DNA of 64,000 nucleotides from Azospirillum sp. B510 (GTDB taxonomy: Bacteria > Pseudomonadota > Alphaproteobacteria > Azospirillales > Azospirillaceae), in the NCBI RefSeq assembly GCF_000010725.1, contig NC_013855.1, positions 753,501 to 817,500 on the forward strand. The letters run 5' to 3'. Of the stretch, positions 54,799 through 63,371 are shown piece by piece; position 1 is the first letter of the stretch; each line of letters starts with the position of its first letter. The position numbers and the translations under genes are program-made. Below the pieces are notes generated by a model. It did not search any database. It was given only the letters and a program-made list of their open reading frames with translations, and was not told the DNA's origin.

Positions 54799-55743
54799 AT
54801 GAAGCGCTTCGTTTCGGCCTGTCTGGCGTCCGTCATCGCTCTCGCCGCCGGTTCGGCCCTCGCCGCCGACAAGGAAATCGCGGTGGTGGTGAAGACCGTG
54901 AATTCCACCTTCTGGCAGAATGTGCAGAAGGGGGCATCCGCCGCCCGGAACGAGGCGGACGGCTACACCATGACCTTCCAGGGGCCGGCGGCGGAATCGG
55001 CCATCGCCGACCAGGTCAACATGGTGGAGAACGCGGTGAACCGGAAGGTCGCCGGCATCGTGCTCGCCCCATCCGATCCCGACGCGCTGGTCCCGGCGCT
55101 GAAGAAGGCGTGGGAGGCGAAGATCCCGGTCGTGCTGATCGACTCCGCGATTTCCGACGCCGGCAAGCAGTATTATCAGGCCATGCTGTCCACCGACAAC
55201 GTCAAGGCCGGCGAACTGTGCGCCAAGGCCCTGATCGACAAGGTCGGCACCAGCGGCAAGATCGCCGTCATGTCCTATGTCGCCGGTGCGGGGTCGGAGA
55301 TCGGCCGGGTCGGCGGCTTCACCAAATACATCAAGGACCATTCCAAGCTGGAGATCGTCGGTCCCTTCTATTCGCAGTCGCAGATGGCGACGGCGCTGAA
55401 CCAGACCACCGACGTGCTGGCCGCCAACCCCGACCTGAAGGGCATCTTCGGCGCCAACGAGCCGACCGCCATCGGCATGGGCCGCGCGCTGGCCCAGAGC
55501 GGCAAGGCCGGCCGCGTCGTCGCGGTCGGCTTCGACGGCAACCAGGATCTCCAGGGCTTCGTCAAGGACGGCACGCTGGAGGCCATCGCCGTCCAGGGCT
55601 CCTACCAGATGGGCTATCTCGGGGTGCAGGCGGCGGTCAAGCTGACCAAGCGCGAGAAGGTCGACAAGGCCATCGACACCGGCGTCGTGCTGGTGACCAA
55701 GGCCAATCTGGCGACGCCGGAAGCCCAGAACGTCCTGTACTGA
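54799..55743 (+). CDS. Periplasmic sugar-binding protein (RbsB type)
   Basis: 314 residues. Sec signal peptide ~1-22 (KRFVSACLASVIALAAGSALA, cut before ADKEIAV). Mature type I binding fold with STFWQNVQKGASAA, VNMVENAVNRKVAGIVLAPSD, VVLIDSAISD, GADKIAVMSY-like GKIAVMSYVAGAGSE, and FGANEPTAIGMGRALAQ. Presumed ligand L-fucose from the surrounding enzymes; the ligand residues do not let me prove it. CGGGAG ~9 bases upstream. A hairpin follows the gene. Confidence 0.93.
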   Translation: MKRFVSACLASVIALAAGSALAADKEIAVVVKTVNSTFWQNVQKGASAARNEADGYTMTFQGPAAESAIADQVNMVENAVNRKVAGIVLAPSDPDALVPALKKAWEAKIPVVLIDSAISDAGKQYYQAMLSTDNVKAGELCAKALIDKVGTSGKIAVMSYVAGAGSEIGRVGGFTKYIKDHSKLEIVGPFYSQSQMATALNQTTDVLAANPDLKGIFGANEPTAIGMGRALAQSGKAGRVVAVGFDGNQDLQGFVKDGTLEAIAVQGSYQMGYLGVQAAVKLTKREKVDKAIDTGVVLVTKANLATPEAQNVLY

Positions 55744-55770
55744 GCCCCGCCCCCTCTTCTCCTGGCCTTG

Positions 55771-55806
55771 GGCGTGCGCGGCGCCCGGTCCCCCGCCGGG
55801 CACGCC
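55771..55806 (+). terminator. Hairpin after the binding-protein gene
   Basis: GGCGTGC pairs with GCACGCC around an inner GC-rich stem, followed by GCTTTCTTCC. Such hairpins after binding-protein genes usually reduce read-through, or protect the upstream mRNA, within an operon. Confidence 0.55.
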
Positions 55807-55850
55807 GCTTTCTTCCACGCAGGATTATCTCCAGCCGAGGCGATCCCCTC

Positions 55851-56912
55851 ATGACCTTGACCGCCCCTCTGCCCGCCTCCCTGCCCGACCATTTGGCCGA
55901 CCGCCGCATCCTGCCGCGCTCCGGCCTGTCGCTCCCGGCGATCGGGCTGGGCTGCGCGCAGCTTGGCGGCCTCTACCGCCCCACCGACCCGGCCGAGGCC
56001 GACGGCCTTCTCGCGGCGGCGTGGGATGCCGGCATCCGCTATTTCGACACCGCTCCCTATTACGGCTATGGCCGGTCGGAGCGGCGGCTGGGTGCCGCGC
56101 TGTGCGACCGGCCGCGCGACGGATTCATGCTGTCCACCAAGGTCGGCCGGCTGATCCGCCCGAACACCGGCGGTGCGCGGGTGCGCGGTGTCGATGGCGA
56201 TGGCTGGGCCGATCCGCCGCCTTTTCACCCGGTCTATGACTATTCGCGCGACGGCATCCTGCGTTCGGTGGAGGATTCGCTCCAGCGCCTCGGCCTCGCC
56301 CGTATCGACATCCTTTACGTCCACGACATCGGCCGGGTCACCCATGGCGACGGCCATGCCCATCACTGGCAGGCGCTGACCCGTGGCGGCGGCTTCCGCG
56401 CGCTGGAAAAGTTGCGGCGCGATGGCGCGGTCCCGGCCATCGGCCTCGGCGTCAATGAATGGGAAGTGGCGCTGGAGGCGATGGACGAGGTCGATCTTGA
56501 CTGCGTCATGCTGGCCGGCCGCTACACCCTGCTGGAACAGACCAGCCTGTCGCCCTTCCTGGAGCGCTGCCTCGCCGCCGGCACGCGGATCGCCGCCGCC
56601 GGCGTTTTCAATTCCGGCATCCTCGCCGGCAACGGCAAGTTCAACTATGCCGACGCTCCGCCCGAGACCATCGGGCGGGTGGAGGCGCTCGCCGCCGCCT
56701 GCCGGGAGTTCGATGTGGAGCTTCCCGCCGCCGCCTTGCAATTCCCGCTGGCCCATCCGGCGGTCGCCTCCTGCGTCACCGGGGTGCGCAACGCCCGGCA
56801 GTTGACGACCAACCTCGCCTGGCTCCGGGCCAGGGTCCCAGCCGCCTTCTGGCAGGCATTGAAGGCACGCGGCCTGCTGGATGAAGCGGCGCCCGTTCCG
56901 GTGGGGAGGTGA
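55851..56912 (+). CDS. Aldo-keto reductase, probable L-fucose 1-dehydrogenase
   Basis: 353 residues. TIM-barrel aldo-keto reductase with catalytic residues in order: Asp and Tyr in YFDTAPYYGYGRSERRLG, Lys in MLSTKVGR, and His in DILYVHDIGR. The cofactor-side VTGVRNARQL is C-terminal. It resembles D-threo-aldose (L-fucose) dehydrogenases, which oxidise C1 of the sugar with NAD(P)+ to the lactone. The following lactonase gene, 3 bases after the stop, supports that. GAGG lies ~10 bases before the ATG. Confidence 0.88.
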   Translation: MTLTAPLPASLPDHLADRRILPRSGLSLPAIGLGCAQLGGLYRPTDPAEADGLLAAAWDAGIRYFDTAPYYGYGRSERRLGAALCDRPRDGFMLSTKVGRLIRPNTGGARVRGVDGDGWADPPPFHPVYDYSRDGILRSVEDSLQRLGLARIDILYVHDIGRVTHGDGHAHHWQALTRGGGFRALEKLRRDGAVPAIGLGVNEWEVALEAMDEVDLDCVMLAGRYTLLEQTSLSPFLERCLAAGTRIAAAGVFNSGILAGNGKFNYADAPPETIGRVEALAAACREFDVELPAAALQFPLAHPAVASCVTGVRNARQLTTNLAWLRARVPAAFWQALKARGLLDEAAPVPVGR

Positions 56913-56915
56913 GCG

Positions 56916-57731
56916 ATGCGCATCGACGCCCACCAGCATTTCTGGCTGATGGCGGAACGGCGGGGCGAATGGCCGCCGCCGGACCTCGGCCCCATTCACC
57001 GCGACTTCCTGCCGCCGGACCTGCTGCCGCTGCTGCTGGAAAGCGGCATCGACGGCACCATCCTGGTCCAGACCCTGTCGAGCGAGGCGGACACCGGCTT
57101 CATGCTTGATCTCGCCGCCCGGCATGGCTTCATCCGCGGCGTGGTCGGCTGGACCGACCTGAAGGCGCCGGACGCGCCGCGACGGATCCGGGATCTCGCC
57201 ACCAAGCCCAAGCTGAAGGGGCTGCGGCCCATGGTGCAGGCGGAAGCGGCCGACTGGCTGGATGATCCCGTCCTCGACCCGGCGGCCGCCGCGATGGCGC
57301 AGGCCGGCTTGAGCTTCGACGCGCTGGTCCTGCCGCGTCACCTGCCGTCGCTGCTGCGCTTCGCCCGGCGGCATCCATCGCTGGCCATCGTCATCGACCA
57401 TGCCGCCAAGCCGGAGATCGCCAGCGGCGGCTCCCCCGGCTGGGCGGAGGACATGGCGGCGCTGGCCACCCTGCCCAATGTCTGGTGCAAGCTGTCCGGC
57501 CTGCTGACCGAGGCGGGGGAGCGCGCCGCCACCGACGATATCCGTCCCTATGCCGAGCGGCTGATCGCCCTGTTCGGCACCGGGCGGTTGATCTGGGGCA
57601 GCGACTGGCCGGTCCTGCGGCTGGCCGGCGACTATCCGGGCTGGCTGCGGATGTGCCGCCGGCTGGTCCCGGTCGAGGGGCATGACGCCGTGTTCGGCGG
57701 CAATGCCGCGACCGTCTACCGGCTGGGCTGA
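56916..57731 (+). CDS. Amidohydrolase-family lactonase, probable L-fucono-1,5-lactonase
   Basis: 271 residues of the amidohydrolase-2 type: metal-binding start MRIDAHQHFW, middle His in LPRHLPSLLRF and VIDHAAKPEI, and C-terminal Asp in IWGSDWPVLRLAGDY. Length and motifs match sugar-acid lactonases of COG3618, which hydrolyse L-fucono- or L-rhamnono-lactone. GGGGAGGTG gives a strong ribosome site. It sits between the sugar dehydrogenase and the dehydratase, exactly the reaction order. Confidence 0.9.
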   Translation: MRIDAHQHFWLMAERRGEWPPPDLGPIHRDFLPPDLLPLLLESGIDGTILVQTLSSEADTGFMLDLAARHGFIRGVVGWTDLKAPDAPRRIRDLATKPKLKGLRPMVQAEAADWLDDPVLDPAAAAMAQAGLSFDALVLPRHLPSLLRFARRHPSLAIVIDHAAKPEIASGGSPGWAEDMAALATLPNVWCKLSGLLTEAGERAATDDIRPYAERLIALFGTGRLIWGSDWPVLRLAGDYPGWLRMCRRLVPVEGHDAVFGGNAATVYRLG

Positions 57732-57772
57732 CAAAGCCCGCCATTCCCGATTTTCCTTCAAGGACAACAGCG

Positions 57773-59299
57773 ATGCCGTCTTCCGTTCCCGAACTTCTCC
57801 TGCTGAACCCGTCGGACAGCGTGGCGGTCGCCACCCGCGAGATCCCGGCGGGCAGCCCGGTCGGCGTCGGCGGTTTCACCGGCACCGCCGCCGCCACCAT
57901 CCCCAGCGGCCACAAGATCGCCATCCGCGCCATGGCGCCGGGTGAGCCGGTGGTCAAATACGGGCAGGTGATCGGCGTCGCCACCCAGCCGATCGCCCCC
58001 GGCCAGCATGTCCATGTCCACAATCTCGGCATGGGCGAGGCCCGGCTCGGCCACGGCCCCGCCGGCATCGTCGAGGCCGAGCGCGGTGCGGAGCAGGCGA
58101 CCTTCCTCGGCATCCGCCGGCCGTCGGGGCAGGTCGCCACCCGCAACTACATCGGCGTCATCGCCAGCGTGAACTGCTCCGCCACCGTCTGCAAGCGCAT
58201 CGCCGACGCCTTCGGTGGGACCGCGCTGGCCGATTACCCGAATGTCGACGGGGTGGTCGCCATCGTCCATGGCAGCGGCTGCGGCATGAACGGCACCGGC
58301 GAGGGGATGGAGATCCTGCGCCGCACGTTGCGCGGCTATGCCGACCACGCCAATTTCGCCGGGCTGCTGCTGATCGGGCTGGGCTGCGAGATGAACCAGA
58401 TCGCACCGCTGGCCCAGACGCTGGCACCGCGTCCCGACGGGCTGATCGCCACATTGACCATCCAGGAGGAAGGCGGCACCCGCGAGACCATCGAGCGCGG
58501 CGTCGCCCTGGTCCGCGCCATGCTGCCGACCGCCAACGACGTGCGGCGCGAGCCGGTGCCGGCGAGCCATCTGACGGTCGGGCTGCAATGCGGCGGCTCC
58601 GACGGCTATTCCGGCATCACCGCCAACCCGGTGCTGGGCGCCGCGGTCGATCTGCTGGTCGCCCATGGCGGCACCGCCATCCTGTCGGAGACGCCGGAGA
58701 TCTACGGGGCCGAGCATCTGCTGACCGCCCGCGCCGCCTCCCCCGCCGTCGCCGGCAAACTGATGGACCGCATCCGCTGGTGGGAGGACTATACCCGCAT
58801 GCACAAGGGCGACATGAACAACAACCCGTCGCCCGGCAACAAGGCCGGCGGCATCACCACCATCCTGGAGAAATCGCTGGGCGCGGTCGCCAAGGGCGGC
58901 GGTACCCGCCTGAACGCCGTGGTCGATTACGCCGAGCCGGTGACCGACCATGGCCTCGTCTTCATGGACACGCCGGGCTACGACCCGGTGTCCGCCACCG
59001 GCCAGGTGGCGGGCGGCGCCACCCTGATCGCCTTCACCACCGGCCGTGGCTCGACCTATGGCTGCAAGCCGACGCCATCCCTGAAGATCGCCACCAACAG
59101 TGCGCTCTATGCCCGCATGGGCGACGACATGGACTTCAACGGCGGCGCCGTGCTGGATGGCGGCACCAGCGTGGCGGAGGCCGGTGCCGCCCTGTTCCGC
59201 CTGATGCTGGACACCGCGTCGGGCCACCGCACCCGCAGCGAGGAGAACGGCATCGGCGACAACGAGTTCGTTCCCTGGCAGATCGGCGCGGTGATGTGA
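57773..59299 (+). CDS. UxaA/altronate-dehydratase family, probable L-fuconate dehydratase
   Basis: 508 residues. N-terminal SAF domain (SVAVATREIPAG, GEPVVKYGQVIGVA) fused to the large dehydratase domain: NYIGVIASVNCSATVCKRIAD, HGSGCGMNGTGEGMEI, LLIGLGCEMNQI, LQCGGSDGYSGITANPVLG, and GDMNNNPSPGNKAGGITTILEKS. The family dehydrates aldonates with a metal centre. A UxaA-type gene serves the C. jejuni L-fucose pathway, whereas many bacteria use an enolase-superfamily enzyme for this step. AAGGA lies before the ATG. Confidence 0.9.
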   Translation: MPSSVPELLLLNPSDSVAVATREIPAGSPVGVGGFTGTAAATIPSGHKIAIRAMAPGEPVVKYGQVIGVATQPIAPGQHVHVHNLGMGEARLGHGPAGIVEAERGAEQATFLGIRRPSGQVATRNYIGVIASVNCSATVCKRIADAFGGTALADYPNVDGVVAIVHGSGCGMNGTGEGMEILRRTLRGYADHANFAGLLLIGLGCEMNQIAPLAQTLAPRPDGLIATLTIQEEGGTRETIERGVALVRAMLPTANDVRREPVPASHLTVGLQCGGSDGYSGITANPVLGAAVDLLVAHGGTAILSETPEIYGAEHLLTARAASPAVAGKLMDRIRWWEDYTRMHKGDMNNNPSPGNKAGGITTILEKSLGAVAKGGGTRLNAVVDYAEPVTDHGLVFMDTPGYDPVSATGQVAGGATLIAFTTGRGSTYGCKPTPSLKIATNSALYARMGDDMDFNGGAVLDGGTSVAEAGAALFRLMLDTASGHRTRSEENGIGDNEFVPWQIGAVM

Positions 59300-59450
59300 G
59301 GGGGCGTGAACCGGGGGCGCCGCTTAGCCGCGCAGCGCCCACCACCGGACCAGGGCGCGCATCGGGACGGCGATGGTGACGATGTCACCCTCCTTGTGGG
59401 GGAAGCCGCCACCGGGCTTGTCGCTTTCGGGGTCTGGGAAACAGGCGTGG

Positions 59451-59906
59451 TCAGGGCGCGTCGCCGGCGATGACGCCCTTGCGCAGCAGGAAACAGCCAT
59501 AGGGGCGCGGGTCGCCCACCTGCACCACGGCGAAGGCGCGGCGGGCGGCGTCGTAGAAGGCGAAACGCTCGATCCCCCGCAAGGGCAGCGGCCGCCCCTC
59601 GGCGCGGTCGATCTCCGCCTGCACCTCGCCTTGCACAGTGGGCAATGCGGTGGGATCGCCCACCACCTCCATCCGGCGCACCGGATCGGGCACATAGCCG
59701 TCGAGCGGGAAGACGCTGAGGATGCCACGGGCGGCCCGCGCCATCGTCACCCCCGGCAGCGTGATCAGCCGGCTGGAGATGGTGGCGCGGGCGATGGCCT
59801 CCGCCGGATGGTTGGCGTCGACCAGCGCCAGGTCGTCGCCATGCCCCATGGCGGCCAGCACCCACAGCAGGTCGGGAGACAGAAGCGGATCCAGTCCTTT
59901 CAGCAT
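59451..59906 (-). CDS. fucU: L-fucose mutarotase, RbsD/FucU family
   Basis: 151 residues. MLKGLDPLLSPDLLWVLAAMGHGDDLALVDANHPAE is the RbsD/FucU N-terminus with the conserved His and Asp; ERFAFYDAARRAFAVVQVGD and YGCFLLRKGVI close the family pattern. It interconverts sugar anomers before oxidation at C1. It is convergent to the dehydratase gene, so it has its own promoter. AAGGAAAG lies on the coding strand before the ATG. It is the best single clue that the pathway sugar is L-fucose. Confidence 0.9.
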   Translation of the reverse strand: MLKGLDPLLSPDLLWVLAAMGHGDDLALVDANHPAEAIARATISSRLITLPGVTMARAARGILSVFPLDGYVPDPVRRMEVVGDPTALPTVQGEVQAEIDRAEGRPLPLRGIERFAFYDAARRAFAVVQVGDPRPYGCFLLRKGVIAGDAP

Positions 59907-60117
59907 GGCGGCTTTCCTTGTTCGTTCAGGTCGGGCCACAGCGCGGCCGGAAGCCGGGCCGCAGCTCGTCGGCGCTCACCGCCCCCAGCGCCGCCCCCCG
60001 GCACCACCGACGATGCGCGAGCATATCCTGAGCGTCGGCGACCGCGCCATCTCGCTGCGGTAAGGCGCCCGGCCAACCGATCGGCCCGGCGCCGGGCCCG
60101 CTTGCGAATACGGCGCT

Positions 60118-60148
60118 GGAAGGAGCGGGAAAGCCGCCCGCTCCTTCC
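60118..60148. terminator. 12-bp stem hairpin downstream of the TRAP gene
   Basis: GGAAGGAGCGGG and its perfect complement flank a 7-base loop, 20 bases past the stop of the TRAP binding-protein gene. No U-tract on that strand; CCTTT follows on the other. Confidence 0.6.
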
Positions 60149-60169
60149 CCTTTGCCGGTCCTGTGCCTG

Positions 60170-61270
60170 CTACTTGGACCGGCCGGCCGACTGGGTGAAG
60201 TTGTCGTAGGGCAGTTCCGCCACGCGGAACCACAGCTGCACCTCGTCCAGGAACGGCTTCCAGCTGTCGTAAACCGCCTTGAAGTCCGGATTGGTCTTGG
60301 CGATGTCGTCGTACAGCTCGTAGGCGATCTTGTGGGCGGCTTCCATCAGGTCGCGCGGGAAGGGGCGCAGCAGGGCGCCCTTGGCGACCAGACGCTTCAG
60401 CGCCCGGGCGTTCTCCGCGTCGTAGCGGGCGGTCATCGCGCCATTCGCCTCGGCGCAGGCGGCGGTCAGGATGGCCTGATAGGATTTGGGCAGCGCGTCC
60501 CATTCCTTCTGGTTGATGTAGAGCGAGACCTGCGGCCCGCCTTCCCACCAACCCGGATAATAGTAATATTTGGCGACCTGGACGAAGCCCAGCTTCTCGT
60601 CGTCATAGGGGCCGACGAACTCGACCGCGTCGATGGTGCCCTTTTCCAGCGCCGGATAGATGTCGCTGCCGGCGATCTGGGTCGGGGCGGCGCCCAGCTT
60701 GGCCATGATCTGGCCGGTGATGCCGGCGATGCGGATCTTCAGGCCGTTGAAATCGGCCAGCGACTTGATCTCCTTGCGGTACCAGCCGCCCATCTGGGCG
60801 CCGGTGTTGCCCGCCGGGAATTGGACGATGCCATGCTTGGCGAAGAAGGTTCGCATCACCTCCTGGCCGCCGCCATACTGGAACCAGGCGTTCTGTTGGC
60901 GGGCGTTCGGGCCGAAGGGGATCGCGGTGTCGAAGGCGAAGGTCGGATCCTTGCCGACATAATAGTAGCCGCAGGTGTGGCCGCACTGGACGGTGCCGTT
61001 CTGCACGGCGTCCAGCACCTGCAGGCCGGGGACGATCTCACCAGCGGCATGAACGCGGATCTGGAACTTGCCGTCGGTCGCCTCGGAGACGCGCTTGGCG
61101 ATCAGTTCCGAGGTGCCGACCAGGATGTCGGTGCTCTTCGGAAAGCTCGACGCCAGGCGCCACTGGATGGCCGGCTGGGTCTGGGCGATGGCCGGAGCCG
61201 CGAGGGTCGAGGCGGCGACGGTCGAAACGGCGCCGACGCCGGCCTTGGTGAGAAACGCTCTTCTTTCCAC
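60170..61270 (-). CDS. TRAP transporter substrate-binding protein (DctP type)
   Basis: About 366 residues from a GTG with GGAG ~8 bases upstream. The N-terminus ERRAFLTKAGVGAVSTVAA is a twin-arginine-style signal ending APAIA. The mature protein has IQWRLASSFPKSTDILVG, GTVQCGHTCGYYYVGKDPTFAF, the carboxylate-binding region around IRIAGITGQIMAKLGA and GTIDAVEFVGPYDDEKLG, and WWEGGPQVSLYINQKEW, matching DctP proteins for 2-oxo or hydroxy acids. No DctQ/DctM partner is in the window. It may take up acids such as lactate or 2-oxo acids related to the neighbouring pathway. Confidence 0.9.
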   Translation of the reverse strand: MERRAFLTKAGVGAVSTVAASTLAAPAIAQTQPAIQWRLASSFPKSTDILVGTSELIAKRVSEATDGKFQIRVHAAGEIVPGLQVLDAVQNGTVQCGHTCGYYYVGKDPTFAFDTAIPFGPNARQQNAWFQYGGGQEVMRTFFAKHGIVQFPAGNTGAQMGGWYRKEIKSLADFNGLKIRIAGITGQIMAKLGAAPTQIAGSDIYPALEKGTIDAVEFVGPYDDEKLGFVQVAKYYYYPGWWEGGPQVSLYINQKEWDALPKSYQAILTAACAEANGAMTARYDAENARALKRLVAKGALLRPFPRDLMEAAHKIAYELYDDIAKTNPDFKAVYDSWKPFLDEVQLWFRVAELPYDNFTQSAGRSK

Positions 61271-61411
61271 TCCTGCCACTCCGCAAGATTGTGTGCGTCG
61301 CCGACAATTCCCTCCATCCACGGTGAATCAGGGAATTACAGCGGTTTAGCCAAGAGTGTAACAAACCATCCGATGCGGCGCCCCGCATCGCATAAATGTG
61401 CATGCCTGCCT

Positions 61412-61435
61412 TTCGAGGGGGCGCCCCCCCTCGAA
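61412..61435. terminator. GC-rich palindrome between two leftward genes
   Basis: TTCGAGGGGG...CCCCCTCGAA forms a strong hairpin 21 bases past the stop of the GH13 gene, before the TRAP gene. Likely terminator. Confidence 0.6.
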
Positions 61436-61455
61436 CGGGCTATCCGATGCCGGTA

Positions 61456-63132
61456 TCAGGCGGTGGGGCGCAGGCGGCCGAGGAAGACCGACAGCGGCGG
61501 CATCACCAGCGTCCGCCCGTCGGCGGTCAACTCCGGCGGCAGGGCGCCGGGAGCGCGCGGCACCGGCAAGGCGTCCGGTTGACCGCGGCCGCGCAGCGCG
61601 AACTCGGCCGGGCGGTCGGCCATGTTGAAGACGGCGAGCAAGCGCTCGCCGGCGCAGAGGCGTTCGAAGGACAGCAGGTCGCCCTGCTCCTCCACGGCGG
61701 CGACGCCGCCGCTGCGCAGCGCCTCCAGGGTCCGGCGCAGCGAGAGCGCGGCGCGCCACACCGCCAGCGGGCTGCCCGGCGTCCGCTCCTGACGGTCGAC
61801 CGCGAGGTCGAGATGGGAGGCGGACACCGGCAGCCAGGGTTCGGCGCTGGAGAATCCCGCATTGGGGGCGGCGGCGAGCCAGGGCATCGGGGTCCGGCCG
61901 CCATCGCGCCCCTGGAAGTCGGGCCAATAGGTGATCCCGAAGGGATCGCGGAGCTGGTGCTGTTCCAGCACCGCGTTGGGCAGGGCCAATTCCTCCCCCT
62001 GATAGAGGCAGACGGTGCCGGGCAGCGTCACCGCCAGCATCGCCAGCAGGGCGTTGAAATCCCGCGGGTCGGCGCCGGGCGGCAGCCAGCGGCTGGCGGC
62101 GCGCTCCACATCATGGTTGGACAGGCTCCAGCAGATCGATTCCGGCCGCCCCGTGGCGCTCAGCGCCTGGGCGAAGCCGCGGGCGCTGAAAGGCTGCTTC
62201 GCCAGCGACAGGGTATAGGCGGCGTGCAGGCCCTGCGGCGTGCAATAGGCGGCGATGCGCTGCCCGGCGCCGGGCTGGCTCGACAGTTCGCCCAGCAGGA
62301 CGCGGCCGGGATAGCGTTCCACCGTCCGGCGCAGGCGGGACAGGATGCCGCCGATGGCGGGGTGCATCATGTCGTGGATATGCTGTTGCAGCGCGAAGGG
62401 CTTCAGCGGCGGCTCGGCCCCGCTTCGGATGGCGGCGGGGTTGGAACGGAGCTGCGGGTCATGGGCGAAGAAATCGACGGCATCGATGCGGAAGCCGTCG
62501 ACGCCGCGCTCCATCCAGAACGCCGCCGTTTCGCACAGCGCATCCATCACCGCCGGCTGGTGCAGGTTGAGCGCCGGCTGGCTCGACAGGAAATGGTGCA
62601 GATAATATTGGCGCCGCCGCGGCTCCCACGTCCAGGCGGTCCCGCCGAACACCGACAGCCAGTTGTTGGGCGCGGTGCCGTCGGGCTTGGCGTCGGCCCA
62701 GACATACCAGTCGGCCTTCTCGCCGTCCCGCGACCGCCGGCTGTCGATGAACCAGGGATGGGCGTTGGAGGTGTGGCCGCAGACCAGATCGACCAGCACC
62801 CTAAGCCCAAGCGCGTGGGCGCGCTCGACCAGCCGGTCGAAGACGGCGAGATTGCCCATGCGCGGATCCACCGCCCGGTGATCGGCGACGTCATAGCCGA
62901 AATCGTCACGCGGAGACGGGTAGAAGGGGCTGATCCACACCCCGTCCACGCCCAGCGAGGCGACATGCTCCAGCCCCTCGATCACGCCGTCGAGATCGCC
63001 CCAGCCATCGCCGCCATGGTCGCGGAAACTCAACGGGTAGATCTGGTAGAGCGCCGCTCCCGAGAGCCAGGAGGAATTCGGCCCCAAGCTGTTCGGAGCC
63101 GGCGGTTCGGACAGGGACGAGAGGTCGGGCAA
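61456..63132 (-). CDS. GH13 alpha-glucosidase/alpha-amylase-family glycosidase
   Basis: 558 residues. GH13 conserved regions in order: ALYQIYPLSFRD, GVWISPFYPSPRDDFGYDV, VLVDLVCGHTSNAHPWF (region I), GFRIDAVDFFAHD (nucleophile Asp), VLLGELSSQP (acid/base Glu) and SLSNHDVERA (third Asp). No signal peptide, so cytoplasmic. The pattern fits oligo-1,6-glucosidase or alpha-glucosidase of GH13_23/30 type rather than secreted amylase. The C-terminal ~80 residues form the usual beta domain. Monocistronic between hairpin and divergent kinase gene. Confidence 0.92.
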   Translation of the reverse strand: MPDLSSLSEPPAPNSLGPNSSWLSGAALYQIYPLSFRDHGGDGWGDLDGVIEGLEHVASLGVDGVWISPFYPSPRDDFGYDVADHRAVDPRMGNLAVFDRLVERAHALGLRVLVDLVCGHTSNAHPWFIDSRRSRDGEKADWYVWADAKPDGTAPNNWLSVFGGTAWTWEPRRRQYYLHHFLSSQPALNLHQPAVMDALCETAAFWMERGVDGFRIDAVDFFAHDPQLRSNPAAIRSGAEPPLKPFALQQHIHDMMHPAIGGILSRLRRTVERYPGRVLLGELSSQPGAGQRIAAYCTPQGLHAAYTLSLAKQPFSARGFAQALSATGRPESICWSLSNHDVERAASRWLPPGADPRDFNALLAMLAVTLPGTVCLYQGEELALPNAVLEQHQLRDPFGITYWPDFQGRDGGRTPMPWLAAAPNAGFSSAEPWLPVSASHLDLAVDRQERTPGSPLAVWRAALSLRRTLEALRSGGVAAVEEQGDLLSFERLCAGERLLAVFNMADRPAEFALRGRGQPDALPVPRAPGALPPELTADGRTLVMPPLSVFLGRLRPTA

Positions 63133-63371
63133 GTCAGCAGCTCCGCGCCAGGGTCGCGCCAGGGGATTCGCCGAACCAGCTTCCGCCCATCATGGCTAAC
63201 GAAAGGTTACCGGCCTTTCCTGGTCACAGGCCCCGGCCTTTGGTGCGGGACTTTGGCGCGGATCGGCCATTGGAGTTAGCCGTTGGAACAGGCCCCCGCC
63301 GATGAATGCCAGCCCCTTGGCCGTCGCACCGCACTGCGGCTATATCAGACGATGCTGATCGGGGAGTGGGC

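Noticed and set aside
59327..59449. Leftward frame ending GGGFPHKEGDIVTIAVPMRA, resembling the tail of FAH-family hydrolases
   Set aside because: Too short, and only the generic GDIVTI pattern matches; I cannot support a gene or pseudogene.
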